This document shows, one piece after another, positions 8,564 to 18,435 of a DNA stretch of 64,000 nucleotides. The translations under genes were made by a program, and so were the position numbers. The stretch is from an uncultured Pelagibacteraceae bacterium (lineage in GTDB: Bacteria; Pseudomonadota; Alphaproteobacteria; Pelagibacterales; Pelagibacteraceae). Every line of letters starts with the position of its first letter. Position 1 is the first letter of the stretch. The stretch is from positions 39,385-103,384 of the forward strand of contig CACJDW010000004.1 of NCBI GenBank assembly GCA_902592275.1. Direction: 5' to 3'. The notes beneath the pieces are model-generated. The model saw only the letters and a list, made by a program, of their open reading frames with translations, made no database searches and was not told where the DNA came from.

Positions 8564-10488
8564 TGTTAACCCAATTTGTAACAATATTAATTATCGTATC
8601 TGTTATCGGGTGCATCCTTTATGGAAGAAGATTAATTAGAACTGAAAAAGTTGATGCTGTATTTGGTAATCCAGAAAGAGCAAAAGGTGGAACGCACTGG
8701 GTAATTGTAGGTAGTAGTGCAATCCTGATGCTATGGCTTTATTATTCATGGGATATCGCAAAAGGCTTCTATCCAAAATCAGCGAATGAATTATGTCAGG
8801 TTGCTAAAATTAATGAGTCATTATTAGGTCTAAAATATCAGTTCCCTATTGAAGAAAGAGAATTCAAAAGCACATCAATTATAAAAATTGAAAATAAAAA
8901 CCTTAAAAAAATTGCTAATGAAATAAATGGATCTCCAGATTTAAATGATCAGCAAAAAACAATTCTAGTAAGCTATATAGATAGAACCTCAAAATTAATT
9001 CCTTTCTTAACTAGTGAAGAACTAATGGAAATGGAAACTAAAATTAAAATCAAAGAAATGACTGAGGAAATAAAACTTCTAAGTTCAAATTTCCAAAATA
9101 AAGATTATCCTTTCGAGACAGATGCTCAGAAAACTGAAAGACAAAAGCTTATTGATGAACAAGGTGGTTGGGGAATAACAACAATAGATTCTGGAAGTGG
9201 TTCTATCGAAAATACAATAGAAATACCAACTGCACCACAAACAAATAGAGGTTTAAAATTTGCTGCAGCAGCTGCTGAACTTAAAATTATAAATGATAAA
9301 TTTTTTAAAGTAAGAAACCATAACCCACAGTTTAAAAATGCAATTAAACAACTTAAAGATGATATCAAAGCTTATAGAAAAGGTTTAGATGACAGTCAGG
9401 AAATTGCATCTGATTACGCAAAGAACATTGTCAAAATTGCTAGAAGAATAGAATTTGCAAGTATCTATCCCCCTAATGCATTAAATGAAATGCAAGCAGC
9501 AATTGTTGAATTTGATGAATTGCAAAATAAAGAACAAGGCGGATTAAGATTAATAGATATTCTTCTATTCCCTGCTGGAACAATTGTTGCAAGTGGACCG
9601 ACATGTTCAGAACAGGGTTCAGGAAGATGGCTTCCAAAACCATCTGATACTTTTAATAAATTTATCCTGATGTCAAAACCAAGTGTTGGCTACAAAAATA
9701 TTCCTCTTTTATGGATTGAGATGGTGGACGTGAGTAAAATGATAGGATTTATTTTACCAGATTGGATTGCAGATATATTGCCTGGTGAATATCCAGTGCA
9801 TACTAAAGATGGAATAGTAAAAGAAAACTTTAAAAGCAATGTGTTAAAAGTTGTTACGGGTGATTTTAAATTATTTAAAGTACCTGTTCCGTACGGTCAT
9901 ATTTGGGATTCTTTTTTAAGAGTATTTTTAGGATTAATCTTTGGTATCATAATTGGTGTACCTTTAGGATTATTTATGGGTCTAAACAGGTTTGCAAAAG
10001 GTTTCTTTGATCCGTTAATCGAACTTTATAGACCTGTTCCTCCTCTTGCATGGGCACCTTTAATTATTTCGGTTCTTGGAATTGATAACTCGGGAAAAGT
10101 ATTTTTGTTATTTATGGTCTCTTTATCAATAATGATTATTTCTGCTAGAGCTGGTGCTTCTGGTACACAGCTTTCAAAAATCCACGCAGCACACTCATTA
10201 GGAGCTACTAAAAAACAAATTTTAAGACATGTAATTTTCCCAAATTCACTTCCTGAAATTCTTACAGGAATTAGAGTTGCAGTTGGTATGTGTTGGGGAA
10301 CACTTGTTGCAGCTGAATTTTTAGCAGGTACTACTGGTATTGGTTTTGTTGAAAACGTTGCTAAAAAGTACTTTCAATATGAGGTAATTTGGATAACGAT
10401 ATTTATTATGGGTCTACTAGGTCTTTTATTTGATATCACATTAAGAAAAATAATTGATAAAACTATTCCTTGGCGTGGAAAAGGATAA
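8563..10488 (+). CDS. tauC: ABC transporter permease, TauC-like core with large N-terminal extension
   Basis: C-terminal about 230 aa is a BPD_transp_1/TauC-like permease (AAHSLGATKKQILRHVIFPNSLPEILTGIRVAVGMCWGTLVAAEFL); about 400 aa precede it. Confidence 0.85.
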   Translation: MLTQFVTILIIVSVIGCILYGRRLIRTEKVDAVFGNPERAKGGTHWVIVGSSAILMLWLYYSWDIAKGFYPKSANELCQVAKINESLLGLKYQFPIEEREFKSTSIIKIENKNLKKIANEINGSPDLNDQQKTILVSYIDRTSKLIPFLTSEELMEMETKIKIKEMTEEIKLLSSNFQNKDYPFETDAQKTERQKLIDEQGGWGITTIDSGSGSIENTIEIPTAPQTNRGLKFAAAAAELKIINDKFFKVRNHNPQFKNAIKQLKDDIKAYRKGLDDSQEIASDYAKNIVKIARRIEFASIYPPNALNEMQAAIVEFDELQNKEQGGLRLIDILLFPAGTIVASGPTCSEQGSGRWLPKPSDTFNKFILMSKPSVGYKNIPLLWIEMVDVSKMIGFILPDWIADILPGEYPVHTKDGIVKENFKSNVLKVVTGDFKLFKVPVPYGHIWDSFLRVFLGLIFGIIIGVPLGLFMGLNRFAKGFFDPLIELYRPVPPLAWAPLIISVLGIDNSGKVFLLFMVSLSIMIISARAGASGTQLSKIHAAHSLGATKKQILRHVIFPNSLPEILTGIRVAVGMCWGTLVAAEFLAGTTGIGFVENVAKKYFQYEVIWITIFIMGLLGLLFDITLRKIIDKTIPWRGKG

Positions 10489-10504
10489 ATGTTAAGGGGA
10501 TGAA

Positions 10505-11509
10505 ATGAAGACCCCAGTTTTAAAAAAACAAGTCATTAAAATTTTCCAAAAATTTGGCCTAAGTAAAGATCATGCTTTAATTTCTACTAATGCATTAATT
10601 AATGCAGAATTAGTTGGTGCATATGGACATGGTTTATCTAGACTTAAAATGTATTGTGATAGAATTTCAAAAAAAGTAATTAATCCTAAACCAAAAATAA
10701 ACATTAAAAAAATTTCTCCATCTATTTCTCACATTGATGCAAATAATAGTATTGGTTTTGTTGCTGCTGATCTAGGAATTAAAACTGCAATTAAACATGC
10801 ACAAAAAACTGGAATAGGAATGGTGGCTGTTAAAAATAGTGGTCACTATGGATTATCAGGCTATTACGCAGAACAAGCAGTAAAGAAAAATTTAATTACA
10901 ATGATTTATACAAATGCTCCTCCTGCAGTTGCTCCACATGGTGCATTAAAAACATTGTTTGGGACAAATCCAATTTGTTTTGGATCCCCTACTGGTTCAA
11001 AAATTCCATTTATTTTAGATACATCAATTTCAATGATTAATAGAGGAAAAATAAGAGTTGCAGCAAGAAACAATCAATCAATTCCTGTGGGAGTTGCATT
11101 AGATAAATTTGGCAAACCAACTAAAGATGCGAAAAAAGCATTAGCAGGAGTTCAATTACCAATTGCAGGTTTTAGAGGTTCAGGACTTGCTTGGATGGTA
11201 GATATTTTAAGTGGAGTTTTAACTGGAGGAAATCATGCAGGAAGAGTTAAGGATCCATTTGATGATTTTTCAGGTCCACAAAATATTGGACATTTATTTA
11301 TAACTTTTAAAGCAAATTTATTTCAAAAAAATTATAACCAACGAATTAAAGATAATATTAAAACAATAAAAAAACTTCCTAAGATAAAAGGTGTTAAGGA
11401 AATAATGTATCCAGGACAAAATAAATATGCCCGGTATAAAAATAACTTAAAAAAAGAAATTTCTATACCGGATATAATAAAGAAAGATTTGGAAACCTTA
11501 ATAAGTTAA
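10505..11509 (+). CDS. Malate/L-lactate/sulfolactate dehydrogenase family (Ldh_2)
   Basis: GAYGHGLSRLKMYCDRI; KNSGHYGLSGYYAEQA; TNAPPAVAPHG; GFRGSGLAWMVDILSGVLTGG. Confidence 0.88.
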   Translation: MKTPVLKKQVIKIFQKFGLSKDHALISTNALINAELVGAYGHGLSRLKMYCDRISKKVINPKPKINIKKISPSISHIDANNSIGFVAADLGIKTAIKHAQKTGIGMVAVKNSGHYGLSGYYAEQAVKKNLITMIYTNAPPAVAPHGALKTLFGTNPICFGSPTGSKIPFILDTSISMINRGKIRVAARNNQSIPVGVALDKFGKPTKDAKKALAGVQLPIAGFRGSGLAWMVDILSGVLTGGNHAGRVKDPFDDFSGPQNIGHLFITFKANLFQKNYNQRIKDNIKTIKKLPKIKGVKEIMYPGQNKYARYKNNLKKEISIPDIIKKDLETLIS

Positions 11510-11695
11510 CATCGTTAGAGCACCCAAAGAAACGATAACAGATGATAAAATTATTGTTCGTTTAACTTTTTCCTTCTTTTTTTCTTCTAGAAGCCTTTGC
11601 TTTAGAACATCCACATTAACCCTTTTTGGAGTTTCAACATATTGAGAGGGGGTCTCTACAATTTCGGATGTTCTATGTAAGCTTTCTGTACTCAT
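11498..11695 (-). CDS. Small protein with one C-terminal transmembrane helix, unknown function
   Basis: 65 aa; RVNVDVLKQRLLEEKKKEKVKR followed by hydrophobic tail; convergent overlap with the Ldh_2 gene. Confidence 0.65.
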   Translation of the reverse strand: MSTESLHRTSEIVETPSQYVETPKRVNVDVLKQRLLEEKKKEKVKRTIILSSVIVSLGALTMLTY

Positions 11696-11811
11696 ATTTG
11701 TTTTATAATGTTAATTTAAATCATTATTAGTTTAAATTTTACATACTAGGGTTGTCCAAAATGGGTTGACTCTAATTTAACTTTTGTTCATATTGGGTTT
11801 TTTTAAAAGAT

Positions 11812-12771
11812 ATGAATACATTACCTAGTATTTCCGCACATATTGATGAGAAGGTAATCAATAAAATAATTCAAGATAATTTTGCCGCATTAGCACCCTC
11901 TTTTTTTACCTTAACAAGCAACTGGTTTGTCAGAGCTTACAATTATTACAAAGACATAGATAAGTTCGTAATCATTATATATTTGATACATCAAGATCTT
12001 ATATATTTCAGGCAAAATGGGGTAAAAATTAATTACGACACATTTTATAAGGATAAATCAATAGAAATTAACAAAATTAATATTTCAGACATTTCAAAAG
12101 ATCTAGGGGTGCCCAAAGAGAGCATAAGAAGAAAAGTTCTAGAGTTAGAGAATGAAGGAACAATTAAAAGAGTTGGTAAGAAAATATTTATTGTCAGAGA
12201 TACACTTTACTCAGCCAGAGCAACTAACACTTTGACAGAGATTGCAACAATATTACATGAATTCAACAAAATTTTAAAAAAAGAAAAACTTGCAGCTGAA
12301 GTTTATTCAGTTGATGAAATAATATCTGCGATGAAAGAAAATTTCTCTTATTGTTGGTACCAATTCAATAAATTCTGGTTCATTTATATGAAGAGATGGA
12401 GGGATGAGATTAAAGATTTAGAATATTTAGCTATTGGAATGGTGGTCATTATTAATGCAGTTAAGAATAAAGAATTTTCTCCAAAAAAAAATATACGTTC
12501 ATACCATAAAGAACTTATGGGTTCTGATTCAAGAGGTGTAAATGCGATGTCAATTTCTGAGATAACTGGTATTCCAAGACCAACAGTTGTAAGAAAACTA
12601 AAATATCTAATTGGTAAAAAATATCTTCATATAAATGAAAAAAAATTAATTACATTTGATGCTAAAGATAGTTCATTTCAAAAAACAGGTAAAATGATTA
12701 ATCAGAATATGCTTAGTTTAAGTAATTTTATCTATAAAGTCTTTAATCAAATCAGAATAATAAATCCTTAA
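11812..12771 (+). CDS. Putative DNA-binding regulator with two winged-HTH-like segments
   Basis: NISDISKDLGVPKESIRRKVLELENEGTIKRVGKKIFI and SISEITGIPRPTVVRKLKYLIGKKYLHINEKKLITF. Confidence 0.7.
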   Translation: MNTLPSISAHIDEKVINKIIQDNFAALAPSFFTLTSNWFVRAYNYYKDIDKFVIIIYLIHQDLIYFRQNGVKINYDTFYKDKSIEINKINISDISKDLGVPKESIRRKVLELENEGTIKRVGKKIFIVRDTLYSARATNTLTEIATILHEFNKILKKEKLAAEVYSVDEIISAMKENFSYCWYQFNKFWFIYMKRWRDEIKDLEYLAIGMVVIINAVKNKEFSPKKNIRSYHKELMGSDSRGVNAMSISEITGIPRPTVVRKLKYLIGKKYLHINEKKLITFDAKDSSFQKTGKMINQNMLSLSNFIYKVFNQIRIINP

Positions 12772-13619
12772 TTAGATTTTTTTAAAAAATAAATAAAAAT
12801 AAATCCTGTTATATACATAATTAGTGCATAAGCACCTGTTGGTAATGCGTATAATATATCAGTACCAAATATTTGCGTAGAGACAAACAACGCTAACGTA
12901 CCATTTTGCAATCCACATTCTAAAGCAATACACTTCATTTGTTTAACACCTGAAGCAAAAGCTTTTGCAATATAATATGCGATAACCATCATTGAAATAT
13001 TTAAAATTAGGGCAATTAAACCAGCTTGTTTTATAAAGCTAATAAAATTTTCTCTTTCTGAATAAAAAGCTGCTACAAAAAAAACAGCGAATAAAATTAT
13101 GTTGAGTTTGTTAAATATTTCAACTTTGGATGAAATAAAATTTTCAGCAAATTTTCTGATAATCATTCCTAAAATCACAGGTACAGTCACCACTAAAAAC
13201 ATTTTTAAAGCTATTCCTGTCATTGAAATATTTCGAGAAACTTCCGTTATCCCTAACATGTCTGCAGAAGTAAAGATAATTAAAGGAACTGTAATTATAC
13301 TTAATAAACTAATTACAGCAGTTAAAGATATTGATAATGCAACATCACCGTCAGCAAATTTTGTCATTACATTAGAGGTTACACCTCCTGGTGCTGCAGC
13401 TATGATCATAACCCCTATTGCTATTTCTGGTGGTGTTTTTAAAATTAAAATTAATATGTATGCTACAATTGGAAGAATGATTAATTGAGAAACAAAACCA
13501 ACTATAAAATCTTTTGGTGTTTTAAATACTCTTCCAAAATCTTCTAGTTTTAATCCTAGACCTAAGCCTAACATTATCAAGGCCAAAATAATTGGCGCAA
13601 TTTTAGTTACAATTTCCAA
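12768..13619 (-). CDS. Bile acid:sodium symporter (BASS) family transporter
   Basis: Multi-TM; AAAPGGVTSNVMTKFADGDVALSISLTA and ECGLQNGTLALFV motifs. Confidence 0.85.
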   Translation of the reverse strand: MEIVTKIAPIILALIMLGLGLGLKLEDFGRVFKTPKDFIVGFVSQLIILPIVAYILILILKTPPEIAIGVMIIAAAPGGVTSNVMTKFADGDVALSISLTAVISLLSIITVPLIIFTSADMLGITEVSRNISMTGIALKMFLVVTVPVILGMIIRKFAENFISSKVEIFNKLNIILFAVFFVAAFYSERENFISFIKQAGLIALILNISMMVIAYYIAKAFASGVKQMKCIALECGLQNGTLALFVSTQIFGTDILYALPTGAYALIMYITGFIFIYFLKKSN

Positions 13620-13720
13620 AGTCTCCCCCGCTCAAGACCAATTATATAAACTTGTTAAATTTATATAAAGAATTTTTTTTTATATACATGTTCAGTTTTT
13701 TCACTTATTTGTAGAAAAAA

Positions 13721-14632
13721 ATGCTTTCAAACAAAGAAATTGTCTGTCCAAACAACTTATTAGATTTAGCTCATAAAAAAAAAGGAGTTAAAGTTGCAGT
13801 TGTAAATGCTGGTAAACCTTTACCGATGTTATCTGTCCAAGACGCAGTTAACGAAAATTTAATTGAGCCAATATTTATTGGTCATGAAGTAGAAATTCAA
13901 AAATGCGCTGAAGATATCAAATGGGATATTTCTAAATATGAACTTATCCATGAACCTGTAGAAAATGATACTGCTAAAATTGCTGCTAAATTAGCAAGTG
14001 AAGGCAAGGTGCAAATAATAGTGAAAGGCCATATTCATACGGATGTGCTTATGAAAGAAGTGCTTAAACGTGAATATAATTTATTGGGAAAAACAAGATT
14101 AAGTCATATCTGGCATATGACTATCGGTAAAGATGATAAGCCATTAATTATTACTGATGGGGCATTAAATGTTTTACCAAATGTTAAAACAAAAATGCAT
14201 ATCTTGAAAAATGTAGTTAATTTTTCAAATAGAATAGGAATAGAAAGACCAAAAGTATCAGTATTATCCGCTACAGAAGAAGTTTTAGAAAGTGTACCAA
14301 GCTCTATTGAGGCTGCAGAAATTACAAAATTAGCAAAAGAAGAAAATTTAAGTGCAGACGTTTTTGGTCCTTTAGCATTCGATAACAGTATTTCAAAAAA
14401 ATCAGCAGCAATTAAAGGAATCAAAAATTTAGTTGCTGGTGAGGCGGATGTATTGTTAGTGCCAAGTGTAGAAACTGGAAATGCTTTGGTAAAAATGCTG
14501 ATATATTTTAGTGGAGCATGTGCCGCAGGAGTTGTGGTAGGTGGAAAAGTGCCAGTCGTTATAACAAGTAGATCTGATGAAGCTCAAGCGCGTTTAGCTT
14601 CAATTGCTGCTGCAGTAGTCGCTTTAGACTAA
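13721..14632 (+). CDS. pta: Phosphate acetyltransferase/phosphate butyryltransferase family
   Basis: PTA_PTB family features (VLLVPSVETGNALVKMLIYFSGACAAGVVVGGKVPVVITSRSD). Confidence 0.85.
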   Translation: MLSNKEIVCPNNLLDLAHKKKGVKVAVVNAGKPLPMLSVQDAVNENLIEPIFIGHEVEIQKCAEDIKWDISKYELIHEPVENDTAKIAAKLASEGKVQIIVKGHIHTDVLMKEVLKREYNLLGKTRLSHIWHMTIGKDDKPLIITDGALNVLPNVKTKMHILKNVVNFSNRIGIERPKVSVLSATEEVLESVPSSIEAAEITKLAKEENLSADVFGPLAFDNSISKKSAAIKGIKNLVAGEADVLLVPSVETGNALVKMLIYFSGACAAGVVVGGKVPVVITSRSDEAQARLASIAAAVVALD

Positions 14633-14692
14633 ATGATTCATTGAATTTCAAAAGAAATTCATTTAAATAAACTGAAATCTTAAAGGAGAGAA

Positions 14693-15979
14693 ATGGCAAT
14701 TACATACTTAAAAAAATCACCAAAAACATCATCAACTGACGATACAAAAACAAGAGAAATAGTAGAAAATATTCTAAAAGATATTGAGACTAGTAAAGAA
14801 GAAGGTTGTAAAGAGCTTTCGAAAAAGTTTGATAAATATGAAGGTGATGTAATTGTTTCAAAAGAAAAAATTGAAGAAATAAAAAAAAATTTAGATCAAA
14901 AAACTAAAGATGATATTCAGTTCTCTCACGAAAGAGTTAGAAAATTTGCTGAAGCACAATTAAAAAATTATGGCCAAGACTTTGAAGTTGAACTATCTGA
15001 TGGTTTATTTGCTGGACAAAAACTTATTCCAGTAAATACAGCTGGCTGTTATGTTCCAGCTGGAAGATATGCTCATATAGCTTCAGCTGTAATGAGTGTA
15101 ACAACAGCAAAAGTTGCTGGTGTAAAAAATATTTTAGTTTGTAGTTCACCTAAACCTGGAGTTGGAGTACATCCATCAATCGTTTATACAGCTGACTTAT
15201 GTGGAGCTGATGTGATAATGAATTTGGGTGGTGTGCAAGCTATAGCAGCAATGACAAACGGTTTATTTGGAAATGCACCTGCAGATATTTTAGTTGGTCC
15301 TGGTAACCAATTTGTTGCTGAAGCAAAAAGAATTTTATTTGGAAAAGTTGGTATAGATTTATTTGCTGGTCCAACTGAGATTGCAGTAATTGCAGATGAG
15401 ACAGCTGATCCTGAAATGGTTGCATATGATTTGGTTGGACAAGCAGAACACGGTTACAATTCTCCAGCTTGGTTGTTTACTAAAAGTAAAAAAGTTGCAG
15501 ATTATGTGATGCAAAGAGTTCCAGAATTAATTGCAGATTTACCAGATCTTCCAAGAGAAAATTCAGGTGCTGCATGGAGAGATTATGGTGAAGTAATTCT
15601 TTGTGATACTGATGAAGAGATCGCTAAAGTTAGTGATGAATATGCTCCAGAACATTTAGAAGTCCAGACTAAAAATTTACAATGGTACCATGACAGATTA
15701 AAAAATTATGGATCTTTATTCATTGGTGAAGAAACAACAGTTGCTTATGGAGATAAATGTTCAGGTACAAACCACATTTTACCAACAAAAGGTGCTGGTA
15801 GATATACTGGTGGTTTGTTTGTTGGAAAATTTATTAAAACATTAAGTTTCCAGAGAATGAGTAAAGCAGCTACAAAAGAGGTCGGTGCTGCTTGTGCAAG
15901 AATTTCTAGATACGAAGGAATGGAAGCACATGCCAGAACTGGTGATGTAAGATTAAGAAAATATGGATTTTCTAATTAA
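14693..15979 (+). CDS. hpsN: Histidinol-dehydrogenase-like enzyme, probably sulfopropanediol 3-dehydrogenase (HpsN) type
   Basis: GCYVPAGRYAHIASAVMSVTTAKVAGVKNI; zinc-site regions QAEHG, GDKCSGTNHILPT, EAHARTGDVRLRKYG; sulfonate gene context. Confidence 0.68.
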   Translation: MAITYLKKSPKTSSTDDTKTREIVENILKDIETSKEEGCKELSKKFDKYEGDVIVSKEKIEEIKKNLDQKTKDDIQFSHERVRKFAEAQLKNYGQDFEVELSDGLFAGQKLIPVNTAGCYVPAGRYAHIASAVMSVTTAKVAGVKNILVCSSPKPGVGVHPSIVYTADLCGADVIMNLGGVQAIAAMTNGLFGNAPADILVGPGNQFVAEAKRILFGKVGIDLFAGPTEIAVIADETADPEMVAYDLVGQAEHGYNSPAWLFTKSKKVADYVMQRVPELIADLPDLPRENSGAAWRDYGEVILCDTDEEIAKVSDEYAPEHLEVQTKNLQWYHDRLKNYGSLFIGEETTVAYGDKCSGTNHILPTKGAGRYTGGLFVGKFIKTLSFQRMSKAATKEVGAACARISRYEGMEAHARTGDVRLRKYGFSN

Positions 15980-15982
15980 TAA

Positions 15983-17242
15983 TTAATTAGTTAATTTTAA
16001 ATCTAAATATAGAGCTGCGGACCAAGAAAAATTATTAGCACCCATTGGTTTGCCATTTTTGCAACTGTAATATTCGTGAAATCCCTTTTTTTCTACTAAT
16101 CTAATAGTGCTTTGTTTAATTTTTTTTGAGTATTTTTCGTCCTTATTAATGAGACCCTTACAAATAAACCAATTACAATTAACCCACACAGGACCTCTCC
16201 AATATCGTTTTTCCTCAAAGCTTCTGTGATTAGGTTTTATTGAAGAAAAGAAGTATTTTTCTTTTAAGTTATGTTTTTTTAAATTTTTAATTAAAACATT
16301 ATTTATTTTATGATTATTAATATCAGCAAATAATACTAAGTAATTTGTTATTGATGGGACTAATATTTTTTTTTTATTTCTTAAATCAAATGAAAAAAAA
16401 ACACTCTTTTTTTTATCAAAGAATCTTAATATATTTTTCTCTGTCAGTTTTACATAATTAATAATTTTTGAGCTATCTAGATTAAATTTTTTTAAAAGTA
16501 TGATTAAATCTTTATTAGCTTTAAGAAATATAGAGTTAAATCCAATATCAACGACATTGAACAATGCAGTATCGAATATTTTTTTTGGATTATACTTCTT
16601 TTTTCTTAGATCATTTTTAATCGTTACATACCTATCATAGTCAATATTTAAAGGTCTATGTTCTGGATTAACAACTTTATTATCAGCTCTTTTGTATTGT
16701 ATATTTTTTTCAATTTCAACTTTACTCATTGGTCCATCCCAAAGTGAAGAGTTATCATAACCACTTTCCCACGGATGTAGTATTGATACCAAACCATTTT
16801 TTTTTGGATCTCTATATTTAATAAACCATTCATGAGATTTTTTAATTTTAATTATAAATTTTTTAATTTCTTTTATTTGTTTTTTTGTAATTTTATTTTT
16901 ATCTATGATTTGTTTTAAAATACTTGCAAGTACTGGTGGTTGAGTTATCCCAGAAGAACGAACTTTGTTTCCACAATTCCAAGCCGTATGATTAGGATAA
17001 TAATTAGTATTTGTATCATGAAATAGAATGTGCGGAATCATTCCATCTTTCCATTGCCCATCTAAAAGTGTCTTTATTTCTTTTAATGCAAAATTAAGAT
17101 TAAAGTAAGAGTATCCCAAAGCAATGAATGCTGAGTCCCAGTTCCATTGAGCAGGATATAATTTATTATTTGTCGGTAAGGTGTATCCTCTTTTTCTATT
17201 TCCAATTAAAATTTTTTGAGCATTTTTAATAAATTTGTTCAT
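15983..17242 (-). CDS. GH63/trehalase-like glycoside hydrolase (possible glucosyl- or mannosylglycerate hydrolase)
   Basis: LYPAQWNWDSAFIALGY; HPWESGYDNSSLWDGPM; RYWRGPVWVNCNWF; adjacent sugar ABC transporter. Confidence 0.75.
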   Translation of the reverse strand: MNKFIKNAQKILIGNRKRGYTLPTNNKLYPAQWNWDSAFIALGYSYFNLNFALKEIKTLLDGQWKDGMIPHILFHDTNTNYYPNHTAWNCGNKVRSSGITQPPVLASILKQIIDKNKITKKQIKEIKKFIIKIKKSHEWFIKYRDPKKNGLVSILHPWESGYDNSSLWDGPMSKVEIEKNIQYKRADNKVVNPEHRPLNIDYDRYVTIKNDLRKKKYNPKKIFDTALFNVVDIGFNSIFLKANKDLIILLKKFNLDSSKIINYVKLTEKNILRFFDKKKSVFFSFDLRNKKKILVPSITNYLVLFADINNHKINNVLIKNLKKHNLKEKYFFSSIKPNHRSFEEKRYWRGPVWVNCNWFICKGLINKDEKYSKKIKQSTIRLVEKKGFHEYYSCKNGKPMGANNFSWSAALYLDLKLTN

Positions 17243-18435
17243 TATCCTTTAACGCTTCCTGCTGTCAAACCGCTAACTAGATATTTTTCAAAATAAACAA
17301 ATATAAATAATACTGGTAAGGTAACAACAACTGACCCTGCCATTAAATATTGTCTTGGCGTTTCAGCATCTCCACTTAAGTACTGAATAGCTCTAGATAA
17401 TGTAAATGAATTTGGATTGTCCAAAAACATTAAAGAAAATAAAAATTCATTCCAAGCAATCATAAAAACATACAAAGCAACAGATGAAATAGCTGGAATA
17501 CTTAGTGGAATTATAATTTTTATAATTATTCCAAACCAACTTAATTTATCTAATATTGCAGCTTCCTCTAATTCTTTTGGTATACTTTTGAAGTATCCTT
17601 GTAACATATAAATAGCTACTGGGAGTGTTGTTGCCGTATACACAATTAATAAACCCTCTATTGAATTACGTAAACCTAATTGACTAAATATTGTATACAA
17701 TGGAATAACAAGAACGATTGCAGGAAACATATATATTATAAGTATAGATGTGGATAAAAATGTTTTTCCAAAGAAATTTAATCTTGCAACTGCATAAGCT
17801 GCAGGTATTGCAAAAAGAAGAGTGATAATAACAGTACCGACAGAAACAATTGTACTGATCACAATATATTTTCCAAATTTATAAGATTTAAAAATTACAA
17901 AATAAGATTTAAATAAATCTTTTATATCTTGGCCAAAATTTATACTAAAATCTAAAGGGTTCACTAACAATGCTATTTGTGTTTTAAAACTTGTTACTAA
18001 CATCATGTAAAATGGAAAAAGTATTACAAATGAAAAAAATAAAATTCCAAATAGAGTTAAAAAATCAAATAAAATTACTTGAGTAGAGTGCTCTTCTTTT
18101 AAACTTATAAAAGTATATTTACTAATTTTATTAATAAAAAAATATAATATTAAAAATATGACCACATTATACCAAATTGGTAATTTTTGAATTAAGTAAC
18201 CATCACAAAAAACGAATATGGAAGAAAAAATTATTGATTTATAAATTGATTTAATTCTGTCACCTATTCCCAAGTGAGCTAATGATATTAAAAGACCAAA
18301 CATAAAAATGATTTCGATATTAAAGCTATTAATACTTAAACCTTGCAATGTTGCTAATATCTTCCAAATCGAAATTAAAAAAATTAAGAAAAAAGTAGAT
18401 ATCAACGAAAATAGTATTGTGTTTTTAATTCTCAT
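17242..18435 (-). CDS. Sugar-type ABC permease with N-terminal TM extension
   Basis: MalG-like C-term (EEAAILDKLSWFGIIIKIIIPLSIPAI...LTAGSVKG). Confidence 0.85.
   Translation of the reverse strand: MRIKNTILFSLISTFFLIFLISIWKILATLQGLSINSFNIEIIFMFGLLISLAHLGIGDRIKSIYKSIIFSSIFVFCDGYLIQKLPIWYNVVIFLILYFFINKISKYTFISLKEEHSTQVILFDFLTLFGILFFSFVILFPFYMMLVTSFKTQIALLVNPLDFSINFGQDIKDLFKSYFVIFKSYKFGKYIVISTIVSVGTVIITLLFAIPAAYAVARLNFFGKTFLSTSILIIYMFPAIVLVIPLYTIFSQLGLRNSIEGLLIVYTATTLPVAIYMLQGYFKSIPKELEEAAILDKLSWFGIIIKIIIPLSIPAISSVALYVFMIAWNEFLFSLMFLDNPNSFTLSRAIQYLSGDAETPRQYLMAGSVVVTLPVLFIFVYFEKYLVSGLTAGSVKG

Noticed and set aside
13099-13488. 129-aa plus-strand ORF antisense to the BASS transporter
   Set aside because: Mirror of a membrane protein gene; no independent start-site or family support
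14104-14424. 106-aa ORF antisense to pta
   Set aside because: Shadow ORF in a conserved coding gene
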